Part shown: one piece after another, positions 53,733 through 62,360 of the stretch | Layout: every line of letters starts with the position of its first letter | How positions within the stretch are numbered: position 1 is the stretch's first letter | DNA from: Natronomonas pharaonis DSM 2160 | GTDB lineage: Archaea; Halobacteriota; Halobacteria; Halobacteriales; Haloarculaceae | Length of the DNA stretch: 64,000 nt | Reading direction: 5' to 3' | NCBI RefSeq assembly: GCF_000026045.1 | Contig: NC_007426.1 | Coordinates: 868,001-932,000, forward strand | Notes under the pieces: generated by a model | What the model saw: only the letters and a program-made list of their open reading frames with translations | Told to the model about the DNA's origin: nothing | Databases searched by the model: none | Position numbers and translations under genes: made by a program

Positions 53733-53924
53733 ATGACCGGCAGCCGCCTCCGGACGCTGCTTGCGGTCGTCCTCGTCCTGCTTGGAACCTCGCAGGCGCT
53801 CGTAGCCCTCACCGACGACAGCCCCGGCTACTCGATGTTTTACGGGCTGTTCGGTGTCGGTATCGCTACCGTCGGCGTCGTTGCGTTGTGGTTGCGTTGG
53901 CGGTCTGAGACAGCCAGTACCTAG
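53733..53924 (+). CDS. Small two-helix membrane protein
   Basis: The 63-residue peptide MTGSRLRTLLAVVLVLLGTSQ... has two hydrophobic helices (about 7-25 and 36-55) separated by DDSPGYS. Its stop overlaps the stop of the minus-strand HAD gene by four bases. No family recognised; it may be co-transcribed with the transporter 52 bases upstream. Confidence 0.6.
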   Translation: MTGSRLRTLLAVVLVLLGTSQALVALTDDSPGYSMFYGLFGVGIATVGVVALWLRWRSETAST

Positions 53925-54622
53925 CTTTCGACGCCGAGAAGCTCCAGTATCTCGCGTAAATCCTCTATTTCGTGGTCGGCTTGGTCGCCCCACGCCTCCT
54001 CGCCGTAGCCGACCGTCCGAATGCCGAGCGCTGCCGCCCCGGTCACGTCGTGGCTGTGTCGGTCACCAACCATTACCGCGCGTTCGGGGGCGACATCGAG
54101 CGCGGAGAGTGCGTCCTGGAACATCCGCTCGTCGGGCTTCGTGTAACCGACGGCCTCCGAGGTGGTGATATGGTCGAATCGGTCGCGAATCCCGAAGGCC
54201 TCAAGCATCCTGTGGGCCTCGGGCGTATCGATGTCGGAAACGATGGCCTGTCGGTAGCCGGCCTCAGCGAGCGCTTCGACGGTCTCGACCGCCCCGGGTT
54301 CGGGCCTGAGCGCTGGCTTCGTCGCGGCTTCGAAGGTTTCCAGCCAGTCTGCCGGCGGGTCACCATCGAAAAGCGCCGCAGTCGCTTTCTCGTAGCCGTC
54401 TCTCGCGAGTCGGTACTGGTTGCCCTCCCGGCCGCGGAAGTGGTCGCCGAGAACCGATTGCCACGTCTCCAGCGCCGCATCGGGGTCGCGGCCGGCATCG
54501 GCGGCGAGTTCGGCGACGAAGGCCGCATACCCCTCACGGACCGAGCGGAGTTCAACGAGGACACCGCCGATATCCCAGAGTACAGCCTCCGTGTCCGTGG
54601 CATGTGCCGCGTCGTCAGTCAT
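53921..54622 (-). CDS. HAD-superfamily hydrolase
   Basis: The 233-residue protein begins MTDDAAHATDTEAVLWDIGGVLVEL, the HAD motif I (D-x-G-G). IVSDIDTPEAH is motif II, the Lys of GYTKPDERMF motif III, and VGDRHSHDVTGA motif IV. It is a phosphatase of unknown substrate. The start codon overlaps the stop of the upstream MBL-fold gene (ATGA), indicating translational coupling. Confidence 0.88.
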   Translation of the reverse strand: MTDDAAHATDTEAVLWDIGGVLVELRSVREGYAAFVAELAADAGRDPDAALETWQSVLGDHFRGREGNQYRLARDGYEKATAALFDGDPPADWLETFEAATKPALRPEPGAVETVEALAEAGYRQAIVSDIDTPEAHRMLEAFGIRDRFDHITTSEAVGYTKPDERMFQDALSALDVAPERAVMVGDRHSHDVTGAAALGIRTVGYGEEAWGDQADHEIEDLREILELLGVES

Positions 54623-55581
54623 GCGTCGTAGTATCTGACGCCGTCGTTTAGCGTTGAGTCGATTTCGCCGGCCGCTTCGAGATGGGCCAGCGCGCTCATC
54701 GCCTCGGGAATGAGGTACTCGATTTCGCGGTCGCCGGCCAGCGACATCGCAACCGCCGGTGCGGTCGCGTGACCGTCGGCGACGAGGTCGGCGACCTGGG
54801 AGAGTCGCGAATCGAGGCTCGCACGAGCATGAGCGACAGCGCCCGCGAGGTCACCGTGGACCGGTCCGTGGCCCGGGTACACGCGCTCGACATCGATGTC
54901 GTCGAGGCGGTCGAGAGCGGTATAGAAAGCGGGGAACGCCTCCCGATAGCCGTCATCGAGGCCGTCATGCATAACGACGGGGCGGAACGGCTTGATGCCC
55001 ATATCACCCGCCAGCAGCGCGTCCTCGCCGTCGATGTCGACAGGATAACAGAGGTGGTCGGCCTGATGGCCGGGGACGTGGACCGGTGTCGTCTCAAGGC
55101 CGCCAACGTTTGCTTCCTCGCCGGCGTCGAGCCAGACGTCGACCGCTTCGGGGGCCAACAGCGTACTATCGCGTTCGAGGGACTCGACAGCCATCTCAAC
55201 GGCCGTCGAGCGCTGTTCGTCCGGGAACCCGGCTTCCCGGCAGTTCGCTTCGACGCGTTCTCTGAGCCCCGCAACGCCACGGTTGAAGCGTTCGCGAACG
55301 CCGGCGGGCGCATAGACGGTCGGGTCGCCGGCCTGCAGCAGCGTCGGCGTCAAACCGACGTGGTCGACGTGGGGATGGGTTATCAGCAGGTGGTCGATAT
55401 CAGCGGGGGTGTAGTCGTGTTCGGCAAGCGCTTGCCGGAAGGCCGCTTCGTGTTCCGGAAGCGCGGCGTCGACGAGAACCGGTTCGGGCCCATCGACGAG
55501 ATAACAGGCGACGTGTCCCGGTCGCCAGTCGACGTCGAAGGCGAGCCGGTGGATGGGACCCTGCGTACTCCGTGCGTCCAT
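54619..55581 (-). CDS. MBL-fold metallo-hydrolase
   Basis: The 320-residue protein has the HxHxDH motif LITHPHVDHVGLTP (about residue 68), then GHQADHLCY and GDMGIKPFRP. The C-terminal helical domain YPGHGPVHG is of the glyoxalase-II/lactonase type. It hydrolyses an ester or thioester, but the substrate is unknown. It precedes and overlaps the HAD gene, so the two form an operon. Confidence 0.88.
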   Translation of the reverse strand: MDARSTQGPIHRLAFDVDWRPGHVACYLVDGPEPVLVDAALPEHEAAFRQALAEHDYTPADIDHLLITHPHVDHVGLTPTLLQAGDPTVYAPAGVRERFNRGVAGLRERVEANCREAGFPDEQRSTAVEMAVESLERDSTLLAPEAVDVWLDAGEEANVGGLETTPVHVPGHQADHLCYPVDIDGEDALLAGDMGIKPFRPVVMHDGLDDGYREAFPAFYTALDRLDDIDVERVYPGHGPVHGDLAGAVAHARASLDSRLSQVADLVADGHATAPAVAMSLAGDREIEYLIPEAMSALAHLEAAGEIDSTLNDGVRYYDA

Positions 55582-55670
55582 TCACTTGTCGGACGGTTCG
55601 CCCGTGTATAAATCTTTGTTTTGACAATATCCCATTTCCATTTCCAATGTTTACCGTGTTCGTTTGATAC

Positions 55671-55685
55671 TTACCTTTATTAACG
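55671..55685 (+). promoter_or_regulatory. TATA box of the SDR-LLM-TPP gene cluster
   Basis: TTACCTTTATTAACG at 55671-55685 lies about 60 nt before ATG 55743 in a short AT-rich stretch. It is the likely promoter for the plus-strand cluster. Upstream (55630-55647) the direct repeat CCATTTCCATTTCCA occurs; its role is unknown. Confidence 0.4.
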
Positions 55686-55742
55686 AAGGGGGCGAAGCGG
55701 GCGGCACAGCATGACAGACCGGACACGCGCAGGTGAGACTCG

Positions 55743-56519
55743 ATGTTAGAGCAGTTCAGTGTCGAGGGCCAAACGGCCGTTATCACCGGCTCCAGCCAAG
55801 GCATCGGCGCTGTAACCGCAAAGCGGTTCGCCGACGAGGGCGCAAACGTCGTCGTCACCTCACGCACACAGGAACAGATTGACGAAGTCGCCGACGAAAT
55901 CAACGACAGCGACCGACCGGGCGAGGCCATCGCCGTCGAATGCGATGTCCGGGAGCGCGAGGCCGTCGAAGCGCTCGTCGAGGCAACCGTCGATGAGTTC
56001 GGCCGCATCGATTCGATGATAAACAACGCCGGGGCCTCGTTCATGGCAGGCTTCGACGACATCTCCGAGAACGGCTGGAAGACCATCGTCGACATCAACC
56101 TCCACGGGACCTTTCACTGCTCGCAGGTCGCCGGCCAGCAGATGCAGTCCCAAGACGGCGGCGGCACCATCGTCAACTTCGCCTCCGTCGCCGGCACGAT
56201 GGGGTCGCAGTATATGAGCCACTACGGAGCCGCCAAGGCGGCCGTCGTCAACCTGACAACATCGCTTTCGGCCGCCTACGCCGACGAGAACATCCGCGTC
56301 AACTGCATCGCGCCGGGGCTTGTCGGCACGCCGGGGGTCGCCTCCCAGATGGGTCTCGACCCCTCCGATGTCGACCGCGAGGATGTCGCCAAGGAAATGG
56401 GCCTGCCGGAGGAGATCGCGGACATCGTTCAGTTCCTCGCCAGCGATGCCGCCTCCTACATCGTCGGCGAAACAATAACGGCACAGGGAGTCCCACCACT
56501 AGAGGATTCAAACCTCTAA
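55743..56519 (+). CDS. Short-chain dehydrogenase/reductase
   Basis: The 258-residue enzyme begins MLEQFSVEGQTAVITGSSQGIG with the NAD(P)-binding TGxxxGIG motif, NNAGASF and the active site Tyr-x3-Lys (HYGAAKAA). It is a classical SDR that oxidises or reduces an alcohol/ketone; substrate unknown. The next gene starts one base after its stop. Confidence 0.92.
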   Translation: MLEQFSVEGQTAVITGSSQGIGAVTAKRFADEGANVVVTSRTQEQIDEVADEINDSDRPGEAIAVECDVREREAVEALVEATVDEFGRIDSMINNAGASFMAGFDDISENGWKTIVDINLHGTFHCSQVAGQQMQSQDGGGTIVNFASVAGTMGSQYMSHYGAAKAAVVNLTTSLSAAYADENIRVNCIAPGLVGTPGVASQMGLDPSDVDREDVAKEMGLPEEIADIVQFLASDAASYIVGETITAQGVPPLEDSNL

Positions 56520-56520
56520 C

Positions 56521-57519
56521 ATGCCCCGAGATGTCTTCCTACCGGTCGCAGCACAGCCCAGCGTCGACGCGCTCGTCGAGCAAGCCCAGCTTGGCGAACA
56601 GCTCGGGTACGATACGGCGTGGCTTCCCGAGACGTGGGGGCGCGACGCTGTGACGACGCTTACGTGCATCGCACAGGGAACCGACGACATCGATATCGGG
56701 ACCTCGATTATGCCCGTCTACTCGCGGTCGCCGGCGCTCATCGGTCAAAGCGCCGCGACGCTACAGGAGGTCTCCGACGGCCGGTTCCGGCTCGGGCTTG
56801 GCCCCTCCGGGCCGGTCGTCATCGAAAACTGGCACGGCGTCGACTTCGGGAACCCGCTTCGGCGAACCCGGGAGACCGTCGACGTTGTCAAGCAGGTGCT
56901 GGCCGGCGAGGAGGTCACCTACGACGGCGAGTACTTCGATTTGGAGGGCTTCCGGCTCCGCTGTGACCCGCCGGAGCCGACACCGCCTGTCGATGCTGCC
57001 GGGATGGGGCCGAAAGCCGTCGAACTTGCCGGCCGCTTCGCCGACGGCTGGCACGCCCTGCTGTTTACCCGCGATGGCATCCGCGACCGGCTGGAGGACT
57101 TCGACCGCGGCTCCGAGATGGGCGACCGGGACCGCGACGACCAGCGGGTGACGCTTTCGCTTACCTGCTGTGTCCTCGACGACGCCGAGGAGGCGAAATC
57201 GCTCGTCAAACAACACACCGCCTTCTACATCGGCGGTATGGGGACCTTCTACCGGGACAGCCTCGCCAGACAGGGCCACGAGGAGACGGCCCACGAAATA
57301 TACGACCACTGGCAGGACGGCGACCAGGCGGCGGCGATGGACGCCCTCGACGATGACCTGCTCGAAGAAATCGCGGTCTGGGGCACGCCGGACACAGCAC
57401 CCGACCACTTCGAGCGGTTCGCCGACATCGACGGCGTCGAGTCGGCATCGGTGTCGTTCCCCCGCGGCGCCGACCTCGACCAGATAGAGTCGACGATGCG
57501 GGCGCTCGCCCCCGAGTAG
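56521..57519 (+). CDS. LLM-class F420-dependent oxidoreductase
   Basis: The 332-residue protein begins MPRDVFLPVAAQPSVDALVEQAQLGEQLGYDTAWLPETWGRDAVT, the LLM-fold start. It continues GTSIMPVYSRSPALIGQSAATL and GRFRLGLGPSGPVV, the coenzyme F420 or FMN pocket. Its closest recalled family is the NP1902A-type F420 oxidoreductases of haloarchaea (F420 specificity not shown). It is co-transcribed with the SDR. Confidence 0.85.
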   Translation: MPRDVFLPVAAQPSVDALVEQAQLGEQLGYDTAWLPETWGRDAVTTLTCIAQGTDDIDIGTSIMPVYSRSPALIGQSAATLQEVSDGRFRLGLGPSGPVVIENWHGVDFGNPLRRTRETVDVVKQVLAGEEVTYDGEYFDLEGFRLRCDPPEPTPPVDAAGMGPKAVELAGRFADGWHALLFTRDGIRDRLEDFDRGSEMGDRDRDDQRVTLSLTCCVLDDAEEAKSLVKQHTAFYIGGMGTFYRDSLARQGHEETAHEIYDHWQDGDQAAAMDALDDDLLEEIAVWGTPDTAPDHFERFADIDGVESASVSFPRGADLDQIESTMRALAPE

Positions 57520-57665
57520 CCGCCGCGTCCTGTCGGCTTGCACGCTCTTCGGGCCGCGCCAGTGTCTGAGTAGCTACTGCAGTCTGTGGCTTTCCACCCG
57601 TACTCCGGCTGACTGCCACCCCGCTTGGGGCAACTATTTTGCTCTCCCGGACGGCACGGGAACAC

Positions 57666-59360
57666 ATGGCAGAATCCGACACCGGCGCGGAGCTTTTCGT
57701 CGACGCGCTCGAATCCTACGGCGTCGAGCACATCTTCGGTAACCCAGGGACAACCGAACTCCCCGTTCTCGATGCTATCTCCGAAAGCGACATCGAGTAC
57801 ATTCTCGGACTGCAGGAAGACATCGCTACCGGGATGGCGGCTGGCTACGCCTCAACTCGCCGCTACCACGCCGAAGACGACGCCGACATCTGTCCGGTCG
57901 GTGTCGTCAACCTCCACGTTACGCCCGGGCTGGCACACGGTCTCGGGAACGTCTTCGGTGCGATGTACAGCGGTGCGCCGGTCGTCGTCACTGCCGGCAA
58001 CCACGAACTCGACTTCCGGCACGAAGAGCCCATTCTGACCGGCGACCTCGAAGCGATGGTCGAGCAGTTCTGCAAGTTCTCCGCGGAGGTAACGCACGTC
58101 GACTCGCTACCGATGCTGCTCCGTCGGGCAGTCAGGACGGCGCTGACGCCGCCGACCGGCCCCGTCTTTCTCGCGTTGCCCGCCGACGTGATGATGGCCG
58201 AGACCGACGCCGACCCGGAGCCGCTGGGGCCGATTCCGGACGCCGGTGGCGGCGACCCGAATCAGATTGCTACTGCGGCCGACTACTTTGTCGAGGCCGA
58301 CCAGCCCGTGTTGGTCCTCGGCGACCACGTCGCCCGCGCCGGCCGCGATGCCGTCGAAGCGGCCGTCGAACTCGCGGAGGCGACGGGCGCGCGCGTCCAC
58401 GGCGAAATCCTCGCTAGCGAAATCAACTTCCCGACCGACCACGACCAGTGGGTGTCGTTTATCGGTCCCGACGAGTCCATCGCCTCGATGCTGATGGACA
58501 CCGATACGCTCGGCTTGGTCGGCTGCTCGACGAACACGACGCTGTTGCGTCATGAGTCGCCCCTTATCGACGCCGATACGACGACCGTACAGGTCTCCAG
58601 CGACCCCGACGAGGTCGGCAAAAACCATCCCGCCGATGCCGCCGTCATCGGCGACCCTGGCCGTATTATGCGCGCCATCGCCGAACGGGTCGACAAGCGT
58701 CTTGACGACGACGAGCAGGCCGCCCGCATCGACCACGTCGAAACGATGAAGGCGAGTCTCGAACCGACGATGCAGAGCCTCGGTGAGGACGAAACGCCCC
58801 CCGGCGACACGCGGTCGTCGAAGGCGGAACTCGTCGATACGATGGCCGCCGTCGAGGAGGACGTCTTCATCGTCGACGAGGGCGTCACCTCCAAGTTCGC
58901 ATTGCTGACACGGTTCCCGCTGGACGTACAGGGGTATCTCTCGAACAAGGGCGGCGGCCTCGGCTACGGGCTGCCGGCCGCCGTCGGGGCGGCGCTGGCG
59001 GAATCGCTTCGAGATGACCCCCAAGAAGTCGTCGGCTACATCGGCGACGGCTCCTATCTCTACTACCCGAACAGCATCTATTCGGCGACCCGATACGACC
59101 TCGACCTGACCGTTGTGGTTCCAGACAACCGCAACTACCGCATTCTCAAGGACAACACGGTCGCGATGATGGGCGGCGACGAATCCGACTACGACTTCGT
59201 GGGGATGGATTTCGACCCGCACGTTGACATTCCGAAAAACGCTGAAAGCCACGGAGCACGCGGCCATCTCGCTGAAACGCCCGAGGAATTCGAGGACATC
59301 TACGCCGAGGCGCTGGACAGTTCGGGGACTGACGTTATCGACGTTCTCGTCCACGACTGA
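57666..59360 (+). CDS. Thiamine pyrophosphate enzyme (acetolactate synthase/benzoylformate decarboxylase superfamily)
   Basis: From ATG 57666 the 564-residue protein has an N-terminal TPP-binding Pyr domain with FGNPGTTELPVLDAI (Glu that activates the cofactor), a central domain (about 195-340), and a C-terminal PP domain with GYIGDGSYLYYPNSIY...VVVPDNRNYRIL, the TPP/Mg2+ motif. It is a decarboxylase, synthase or lyase. The loop GNPGTTE recalls the benzoylformate decarboxylase branch. The reaction is unknown. It lies third in the co-directional cluster. Confidence 0.88.
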   Translation: MAESDTGAELFVDALESYGVEHIFGNPGTTELPVLDAISESDIEYILGLQEDIATGMAAGYASTRRYHAEDDADICPVGVVNLHVTPGLAHGLGNVFGAMYSGAPVVVTAGNHELDFRHEEPILTGDLEAMVEQFCKFSAEVTHVDSLPMLLRRAVRTALTPPTGPVFLALPADVMMAETDADPEPLGPIPDAGGGDPNQIATAADYFVEADQPVLVLGDHVARAGRDAVEAAVELAEATGARVHGEILASEINFPTDHDQWVSFIGPDESIASMLMDTDTLGLVGCSTNTTLLRHESPLIDADTTTVQVSSDPDEVGKNHPADAAVIGDPGRIMRAIAERVDKRLDDDEQAARIDHVETMKASLEPTMQSLGEDETPPGDTRSSKAELVDTMAAVEEDVFIVDEGVTSKFALLTRFPLDVQGYLSNKGGGLGYGLPAAVGAALAESLRDDPQEVVGYIGDGSYLYYPNSIYSATRYDLDLTVVVPDNRNYRILKDNTVAMMGGDESDYDFVGMDFDPHVDIPKNAESHGARGHLAETPEEFEDIYAEALDSSGTDVIDVLVHD

Positions 59361-59413
59361 CCGCACGGTGACCTGCGGTACGCTTAGGTTTCTGCCGGCC
59401 GCAGGCCCACGAT

Positions 59414-60271
59414 ATGCTCACCACTGATTCGCTTGACCGCGTCGGCGTCGTCGGTGCAGGAACGATGGGCAGCGGTATCGCACAGGTCGCGGCGGCGGCG
59501 GGCTACGATGTCGTGATGCGCGATATCGAACAGGAGTACGTCGACAGCGGCTTCGAGACGATAGCAGACAGCCTCGACCGGAAGGTAAAGAGCGGCGACT
59601 ACACGGAGAAAGAAGCCGAGGCGATACGCGACCGTATCGAAGGAACCACCGCGCTTGGCGATCTGGCTGATTGTGGCCTCGTCATTGAGGCGGCCGTCGA
59701 AGACATCGATGTCAAAAAAGATGTTTTCGCCGACCTCGACGGGCTCGTTGACGACGCTGTCCTCGCGACCAACACGAGCACGCTGTCGATTACCACCATC
59801 GCCAGCGCGACGACCAGCCCCGAGCGGGTCGTCGGTCTCCACTTCATGAATCCGGTGCCGGTGATGAAGGGCGTCGAAATCGTCGTTGGCGAGAAGACGA
59901 GGCCCGGCATCGTCGACTTCGCCCACGAGTTTGCCGCAGAACTCGGCAAGGAGACGTGGGAGTCAGACGATAAGCCGGGCTTTGTCACCAACCGAATTTT
60001 GATGCCGTGGCTCAACGAGGGGATTCGAGCCTTTGACGAAGGCGTCGCCTCCAAGGAAGACATCGATGCGGGCATGAAACTCGGCACGAACGTTCCGATG
60101 GGACCGCTTGAGCTCGCAGACCACATCGGCCTCGATGTCTGTCTGCACGCCTCCGAGACGCTCTATGAGGAACTTGGCGACCGGTACAAGCCGGCCTACC
60201 TGCTCAAGCGGAAAGTCGAAGCCGGTGACCTCGGCAAAAAGACCGGGGAAGGGTTCTACGACTACGATTGA
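59414..60271 (+). CDS. 3-hydroxyacyl-CoA dehydrogenase
   Basis: The 285-residue protein starts MLTTDSLDRVGVVGAGTMGSGIAQVAAAAGYDVV with the NAD-binding GxGxxG. HFMNPVPVMKGVEIVVG carries the catalytic His, and GFVTNRILMPWLNEGIRAFDEGVA opens the dimerisation domain. It oxidises 3-hydroxyacyl-CoA. It starts 54 bases after the TPP enzyme and may share its promoter. Confidence 0.92.
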   Translation: MLTTDSLDRVGVVGAGTMGSGIAQVAAAAGYDVVMRDIEQEYVDSGFETIADSLDRKVKSGDYTEKEAEAIRDRIEGTTALGDLADCGLVIEAAVEDIDVKKDVFADLDGLVDDAVLATNTSTLSITTIASATTSPERVVGLHFMNPVPVMKGVEIVVGEKTRPGIVDFAHEFAAELGKETWESDDKPGFVTNRILMPWLNEGIRAFDEGVASKEDIDAGMKLGTNVPMGPLELADHIGLDVCLHASETLYEELGDRYKPAYLLKRKVEAGDLGKKTGEGFYDYD

Positions 60272-60283
60272 ACCGGCAATTTG

Positions 60284-61420
60284 TCAGCGGCCGAGCGATT
60301 CCCGCCGCTCGCTGAGCGGTTCGGGTGCGGCCTGATAGAAGAAATTCGGCTTCTCGATGCGGTCATCGTAGTCGTTGGAGAAGACGTGTGTCGTCGCCGA
60401 ACTCATCGGCGGCAGCAGCCACGAACGGTCGCCCGTTACCTCTCGGTCGGCCTCGGCCTCGTTCTGTTCGAACTGCTCGAACTGGTCGGTCACGGTGTGG
60501 TGGTCGACGATTGTGACGCCCGCTTCCTCGTAGGAATGGAGCACAGCACGGTTCAGCTCGACGAGCGCCTCGTCTTTCCACAGCGAGCGGTTGTCGTCAG
60601 TATCGAGGCCGAGCCGCTCGGCGACGGTGGGCAACATGTCGTAGCGGTCCTCGTCGGCGAGGTTCCGTGCGCCGATTTCCGTCGACACGTACCAACCGCT
60701 GAACGGCGCGGCGGTGTAGTGGATGCCGCCGAGTTCGAGTCGCATGTTCGACACGACCGGGACGTCGTACCACCGTAGCCCGAGGTCCTCGAACCACTCG
60801 TAGTCGGGGTGTCGAAGCGGCACCTCGCCGACAGCCGAGTCCGGGACCTCGAAGATGGCCGGCTCGTCGTCGCCCATCTGGATGACGTGCGGGAGGATGT
60901 CGAAGTCCGTGCCATCGCCCTCCCAGCCTCTCGACTGGCAGTAGTCTGTCAGCTCGATTTCGTCGGGGTCACCGACGATGCCATCGTCAGTCCGGTAGCC
61001 CGCATACCGCAGCAGTTCGTAGTTCCAGATGCGGACCTGTCGGTCACCATCGACCATCGGCTTGAAGACCGTAATCAGCGGCTTGATATCGCCGCCATTG
61101 CGGGCCTTCTCGAGGTGGCGACAGCATGCTTCGTGGACCGCTTCGGCGGTTTCACAGTCACGCTCGTCGGCGACGTTGAGCTGCTGCCAAAAGAGCCGAC
61201 CGATACAACGATTGCTGTTCCGCCAGGCCATCTTCGCGCCGTGTTCGAGCTCCTCGGGCGTATGCTCGTAGTGGTTTCGGCGCTCGATTTCAGCCTCGAT
61301 TTCGGCGAGCCGGTCGTCGATTTCCGACTCCCGCCCGAGTTCGGTGTAACACTGCTCGATGAACGATTTCGCTTCCGCGAAGCGTTCTTCGCGGCTGTAC
61401 TCCTGCGGCGGCTCGTGCAT
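60284..61420 (-). CDS. nos: Nitric oxide synthase oxygenase
   Basis: From ATG 61420 (MHEPPQEYSREERF) this 378-residue protein is the NOS oxygenase domain alone. Cys72 in AWRNSNRCIGRLFW is the heme thiolate ligand. The Arg-binding Glu is in GWYVSTEIGARNL, and DHHTVTDQF and LLPPMSSATTHVF match the conserved pterin/heme region. NOS oxygenase makes nitric oxide from arginine using electrons from a separate reductase. No reductase domain is fused or adjacent. A longer frame starting TTG at 61522 adds 34 residues without conservation. Confidence 0.93.
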   Translation of the reverse strand: MHEPPQEYSREERFAEAKSFIEQCYTELGRESEIDDRLAEIEAEIERRNHYEHTPEELEHGAKMAWRNSNRCIGRLFWQQLNVADERDCETAEAVHEACCRHLEKARNGGDIKPLITVFKPMVDGDRQVRIWNYELLRYAGYRTDDGIVGDPDEIELTDYCQSRGWEGDGTDFDILPHVIQMGDDEPAIFEVPDSAVGEVPLRHPDYEWFEDLGLRWYDVPVVSNMRLELGGIHYTAAPFSGWYVSTEIGARNLADEDRYDMLPTVAERLGLDTDDNRSLWKDEALVELNRAVLHSYEEAGVTIVDHHTVTDQFEQFEQNEAEADREVTGDRSWLLPPMSSATTHVFSNDYDDRIEKPNFFYQAAPEPLSERRESLGR

Positions 61421-61547
61421 ACACGAGATAGTTACGCCGACGGTATAGATTCCGCGGAGTTCCCCCGCAATCGCCGGCTTCTGCGGCGCTTTGGTCTGGG
61501 ACACTTCGTAACCATTAAACAATATTCAACTCAACAAAGAATCAATA

Positions 61548-62360
61548 ATGGAAACAGCACAGCTTGAGTCGGGGGTCGTCGGTGTCGTCGAAACCGCTTT
61601 CACTGATGGGACAGACAGTCTCGTCGTCGTTGACCCATCGGAGGAGACGCTTGCCGCGCTCGTGTCGGCATCGTTCGACCGAACACTACCGACGCTGCTC
61701 GTACTGGCCGAAGAACGCACGCTCAAGGACGCAATGGGGGATTTTGTCGTCGCTTCGAAGGCCGCTGCACTCGTCGAGGAGGGGGACCTATCGCTACGTG
61801 TGCTTTCGGAGCCGGCCGACAACTCCGTGTTCGCCGCCGAGGACCAAATTGTCGCGCCGGTCCCGACGGGTGACGGAGTCGCAGCGCTCAGCACCGACGA
61901 TGGGGTCGTCGTCGACGACGTCTATGAGAGCTACCACGACCGGTTTGAGACGGCGCTCGATTACGACCTTCGGACACCGTCGATAACTCGTGTCCGGGAA
62001 ACGCTGGAGGAGGCACTCGACGAACAGACCAGAGCGGACTTCGACGCGGTGCTTGAGGCCGTTCCCGAGGTTCGGAGCCGAGGCGACAGCCTCGATGAGG
62101 TTTCGATTCTCCTCTTGCTCACCGCCAAGAACGGCAATCTGCTGTACGATATCTCCAAGTGGGGCGAGGATGTCGGCGTCGCCTCGAAGGCGACCTTCTC
62201 GCGGACGAAGACCGACCTCGAGGACGCCGGTCTGCTCGATACGGAGAAGGTCCCGATCGATGTCGGCCGTCCACGGCTGCGGCTCAAACTCGGCGACAAC
62301 CGGCTTCAAGGCCGGGACGCCGTCGACCTCGTCGAGACCGCGGCTGACATCCTCAACTAG
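61548..62360 (+). CDS. Transcriptional regulator, TbsP-like
   Basis: The 270-residue protein has an N-terminal regulatory domain (1-165) and a C-terminal winged helix (about 190-260: LLYDISKWGEDVGVASKATFSRTKTDLEDAGLLDTEKV, then DVGRPRLRLKL). This matches, by memory, the haloarchaeal TbsP regulator family, linked to central carbon metabolism control in Haloferax. It is divergent from nos across about 130 bases, so may regulate it (inference). Confidence 0.72.
   Translation: METAQLESGVVGVVETAFTDGTDSLVVVDPSEETLAALVSASFDRTLPTLLVLAEERTLKDAMGDFVVASKAAALVEEGDLSLRVLSEPADNSVFAAEDQIVAPVPTGDGVAALSTDDGVVVDDVYESYHDRFETALDYDLRTPSITRVRETLEEALDEQTRADFDAVLEAVPEVRSRGDSLDEVSILLLLTAKNGNLLYDISKWGEDVGVASKATFSRTKTDLEDAGLLDTEKVPIDVGRPRLRLKLGDNRLQGRDAVDLVETAADILN

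Noticed and set aside
55711-55749. 12-codon frame overlapping the SDR start
   Set aside because: Too short and not flanked by a promoter of its own; more likely chance.
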